From NCBI GenBank assembly GCA_963730225.1, contig CAVSQX010000004.1:310001-374000 (forward strand): a stretch of DNA of 64,000 nucleotides. The letters are read 5' to 3'. This document shows, one piece after another, positions 62,457-64,000 of this stretch. Source of the stretch: CAVSQX01 sp963730225. GTDB taxonomy: Bacteria > Planctomycetota > Phycisphaerae > Tepidisphaerales > Tepidisphaeraceae. A program made the position numbers and the translations under genes. The notes beneath the pieces were generated by a model. The model was not told where the DNA came from, made no database searches, and worked only from the letters and a program-made list of their open reading frames with translations. Within the stretch, counting starts at the first letter, position 1, and every line of letters starts with the position of its first letter.

Positions 62457-63101
62457 ATGTGGCGCGAATTACGTCTTCGACTGGCCGACGCCTTGCGGCA
62501 ATTCGTTTCCGTCGACTTGCGGGCGTCGTATCTGATCATCGGCGCCTTCGCCTTGCTCGGCGTTGCCGTGAATATTTTCCTCCCGCACGGCTGGACCGTC
62601 TGGCCCGCCGTTTTGGCCGTCGGAATGCTCGTCGTCCTCAACGAAGCCACCGATCGCAACGGCGAAGGCGTTCCGCCGCTGTTTGTCTATGCCCTGTTCG
62701 CCTCGGTGATCCTCGCCTGGATTTTGCTGGTCGTCGTGCTTCGCATGATCAACCCGATCGTGATCCTGATCGGCCTGGCGGTGCTGGTTTATCAGTGTGC
62801 CAGAGGATATATGAAGCATCTCGCGCATCAGAAGCTGGTGCAGAGCCGAATCGAGCAGGGGCAATGCGTGTTTTGTGGAGAGCCGGGAAAAGCCGGGGAG
62901 ATTTTCTGCACTAGTTGCGGTGAGCCGATCAATCCGGACGGGGCCAGGACAAGGTGGTCCACTCTGACCAACCGCAACGCGGGGGATGTGGCCCGGACGC
63001 GGGCGGCGCTAAAGCCGGAGTCGGCAGTAGCATCGGTGAAACGAAAAGAGCAGGAGCTATTGGCGAAAAAGCATCGAAGATCGACGGCAAGGCGGGGGTG
63101 A
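62457..63101 (+). CDS. Membrane protein with C-terminal zinc ribbon
   Basis: 214 residues. Four hydrophobic segments (about 20-45, 50-70, 80-100 and 105-115) precede a C-terminal zinc ribbon: CVFCGEPGKAGEIFCTSCGEP. The last 60 residues are basic with a KKHRRSTARRG end. Such layouts are common in planctomycetes but uncharacterised. ATG 62457 has AGGGACGG just upstream. It is convergent with the CYTH gene 17 bp away. Confidence 0.72.
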   Translation: MWRELRLRLADALRQFVSVDLRASYLIIGAFALLGVAVNIFLPHGWTVWPAVLAVGMLVVLNEATDRNGEGVPPLFVYALFASVILAWILLVVVLRMINPIVILIGLAVLVYQCARGYMKHLAHQKLVQSRIEQGQCVFCGEPGKAGEIFCTSCGEPINPDGARTRWSTLTNRNAGDVARTRAALKPESAVASVKRKEQELLAKKHRRSTARRG

Positions 63102-63118
63102 TGGGACGGCGGCGAGCC

Positions 63119-63637
63119 TCACAACTCGCCGTACGAAGTTTCCAGATAATCGGCAGGCGCGATCGACATAAGTTTACACAATTCGGCCAGCCGATCGTGC
63201 GCGATCGATTCGCTGTCGTCGGGATTCATCACTGCCTCAAACTCGACGAACGTGCCCAGATTCTCAACCTTATCCAGATGAATGCGGATGTTATGCCAGA
63301 GCAGAATTCGGCGCACTTTTCGCACCACGATGCGAACGCCCAACGCCGCGGCCAGTGCCGTTTTCAATGCAGTCGGATCGGCGGTCGGAATCAAAAGATA
63401 ATCGCTTTTGCGCGAACGCAGTTCGTTGGCACGAACATACCAGATCAGCGTGGCGGCTTGCCCGGCGATTTCGCGCAGCTTCAGGCGGCCGTGCGGGACG
63501 ACGAAATACGTGTCGGTTTGCGATTGCGTGCCGCCCTCGCGCGGAGAGAGCGAAACAATCGCGGCGGCGGCAACTTGAAGATCGGCGCAGCGGGCTTTGA
63601 TCTCGATGTTTCGCCGCAGCGGAGATGCCTGATTCAT
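63119..63637 (-). CDS. CYTH domain protein (class IV adenylate cyclase/thiamine triphosphatase-like)
   Basis: 172 residues. The CYTH signature NIEIKARCADL (ExExK-like: E12-x-K14) at the N-terminus is followed by TDTYFVVPHGRLKLRE, where charged residues line the triphosphate tunnel, and LLWHNIRIHLDKVENLGTFVEFE. The family hydrolyses triphosphates, such as thiamine triphosphate, or cyclises ATP; CYTH alone cannot separate these. The ATG 63637 overlaps the stop of gpsA (ATGA), so it is translationally coupled with the glycerol-3-phosphate dehydrogenase gene. Confidence 0.85.
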   Translation of the reverse strand: MNQASPLRRNIEIKARCADLQVAAAAIVSLSPREGGTQSQTDTYFVVPHGRLKLREIAGQAATLIWYVRANELRSRKSDYLLIPTADPTALKTALAAALGVRIVVRKVRRILLWHNIRIHLDKVENLGTFVEFEAVMNPDDSESIAHDRLAELCKLMSIAPADYLETSYGEL

Positions 63638-64000
63638 ACGGAAAGGTCGGTGCGTTCGGGCTTGCGGTCGCGAGCCATCAGGTCGGTCAGCGCGAAAATC
63701 GCATCCTTGTTCTCGAACAGCACGGCGTGCACGGCTTGCGTGATCGGCATTTCCACGTTCAACTTTTGAGCGAGTTGCAACACCGAGCGCGTCGTAGGAA
63801 CGCCTTCGGCGACGCTGTCCATGCCGTCGAGAATTTCGCGCAGCGCCCGGCCTTTGCCGATCTGCTCGCCGACGGTGCGATTGCGCCCTTCCGGACTGAC
63901 GCAGGTCGTGATTAGATCGCCCAGGCCGGCCAGGCCGATGAAGGTGGATTCTTCGGCACCCAGAGCGAACCCGAGCCGGGTGATTTCCACCAGCCCGCGC
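63634..64000 (-). CDS. gpsA: NAD(P)H-dependent glycerol-3-phosphate dehydrogenase, 3' part
   Basis: Only the last ~121 codons are in the window; the gene continues beyond 64000. GpsA makes sn-glycerol-3-phosphate for membrane lipids. Visible are FIGLAGLGDLITTCVSPEGR, with GDLIxTC and the Arg/Asn site, NRTVGEQIGKG, and EGVPTTRSVLQLA with the substrate-binding residues. The C-terminus ends with the RKPERTDLSV tail. Its TGA overlaps the CYTH gene's ATG by 4 bp, suggesting one operon. Confidence 0.93.
   Translation of the reverse strand, partial: RGLVEITRLGFALGAEESTFIGLAGLGDLITTCVSPEGRNRTVGEQIGKGRALREILDGMDSVAEGVPTTRSVLQLAQKLNVEMPITQAVHAVLFENKDAIFALTDLMARDRKPERTDLSV

Overview
The window looks like one contig piece from a high-GC, diderm planctomycete, most likely class Phycisphaerae (Tepidisphaerales-like). 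That is an inference from gene content: a fused LpxC-FabZ lipid A enzyme, a very large beta-strand-repeat protein ending in a PEP-CTERM anchor and dockerin-like repeats, a pseudopilin-like protein with an H..DG motif, three ThuA-domain lipoproteins beside a family 9 glycosidase, and several zinc-ribbon membrane proteins. There is no rRNA and no CRISPR array. One tRNA (Ala-TGC) is present.

Layout. (1) 1-7.3 kb is an accessory island: the tail of a REP-associated tyrosine transposase (RAYT) followed by a three-copy 51-bp REP-like array, an internally deleted MmeI-type restriction-modification gene, a RhuM-family gene, a second Y1-like transposase gene, and an intact-looking Eco57I-type restriction-methylase. 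A second REP-like hairpin lies before, inside and after the last gene. (2) 7.3-18.1 kb is mostly housekeeping: galK, trpD, an NfeD-type membrane protease, lpxC-fabZ, lpxA, a Gfo/Idh/MocA oxidoreductase, then on the minus strand a SurA-like foldase, metF and a beta-barrel porin. (3) 18.5-26.5 kb: nadA and nadE with a surface-glycan set (CgeB-like glycosyltransferase, CDP-paratose-2-epimerase-like protein, three GT2 enzymes). (4) 26.5-43.2 kb: membrane proteins, alaC, a second foldase, a phosphodiesterase, a TPR-like secreted protein, a candidate orphan structured RNA with a strong terminator, metG, an acyl-CoA dehydrogenase, an M29 aminopeptidase, an ArgA-like acetyltransferase, prfB with its programmed frameshift, a FlgO-like protein and tRNA-Ala. 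(5) 43.2-54.1 kb: a polysaccharide-use locus (GH9 plus three ThuA lipoproteins on one strand; GH3 and a DUF4450 glycosidase-like gene on the other; an AraC regulator at the end). (6) 54.3-62.3 kb: the 1,883-residue surface protein, the pseudopilin and a pectate lyase. (7) The right end holds a zinc-ribbon membrane protein, a CYTH protein and the 3' part of gpsA.

Two genome-wide habits show. Many genes without a Shine-Dalgarno sequence have a -10-like hexamer 6-9 nt before the start codon, which fits leaderless transcription. Four otherwise intact genes each lack exactly one base, and every one of those sites abuts a GCGC tetramer. That suggests either motif-linked sequencing error or real decay; raw reads would decide.
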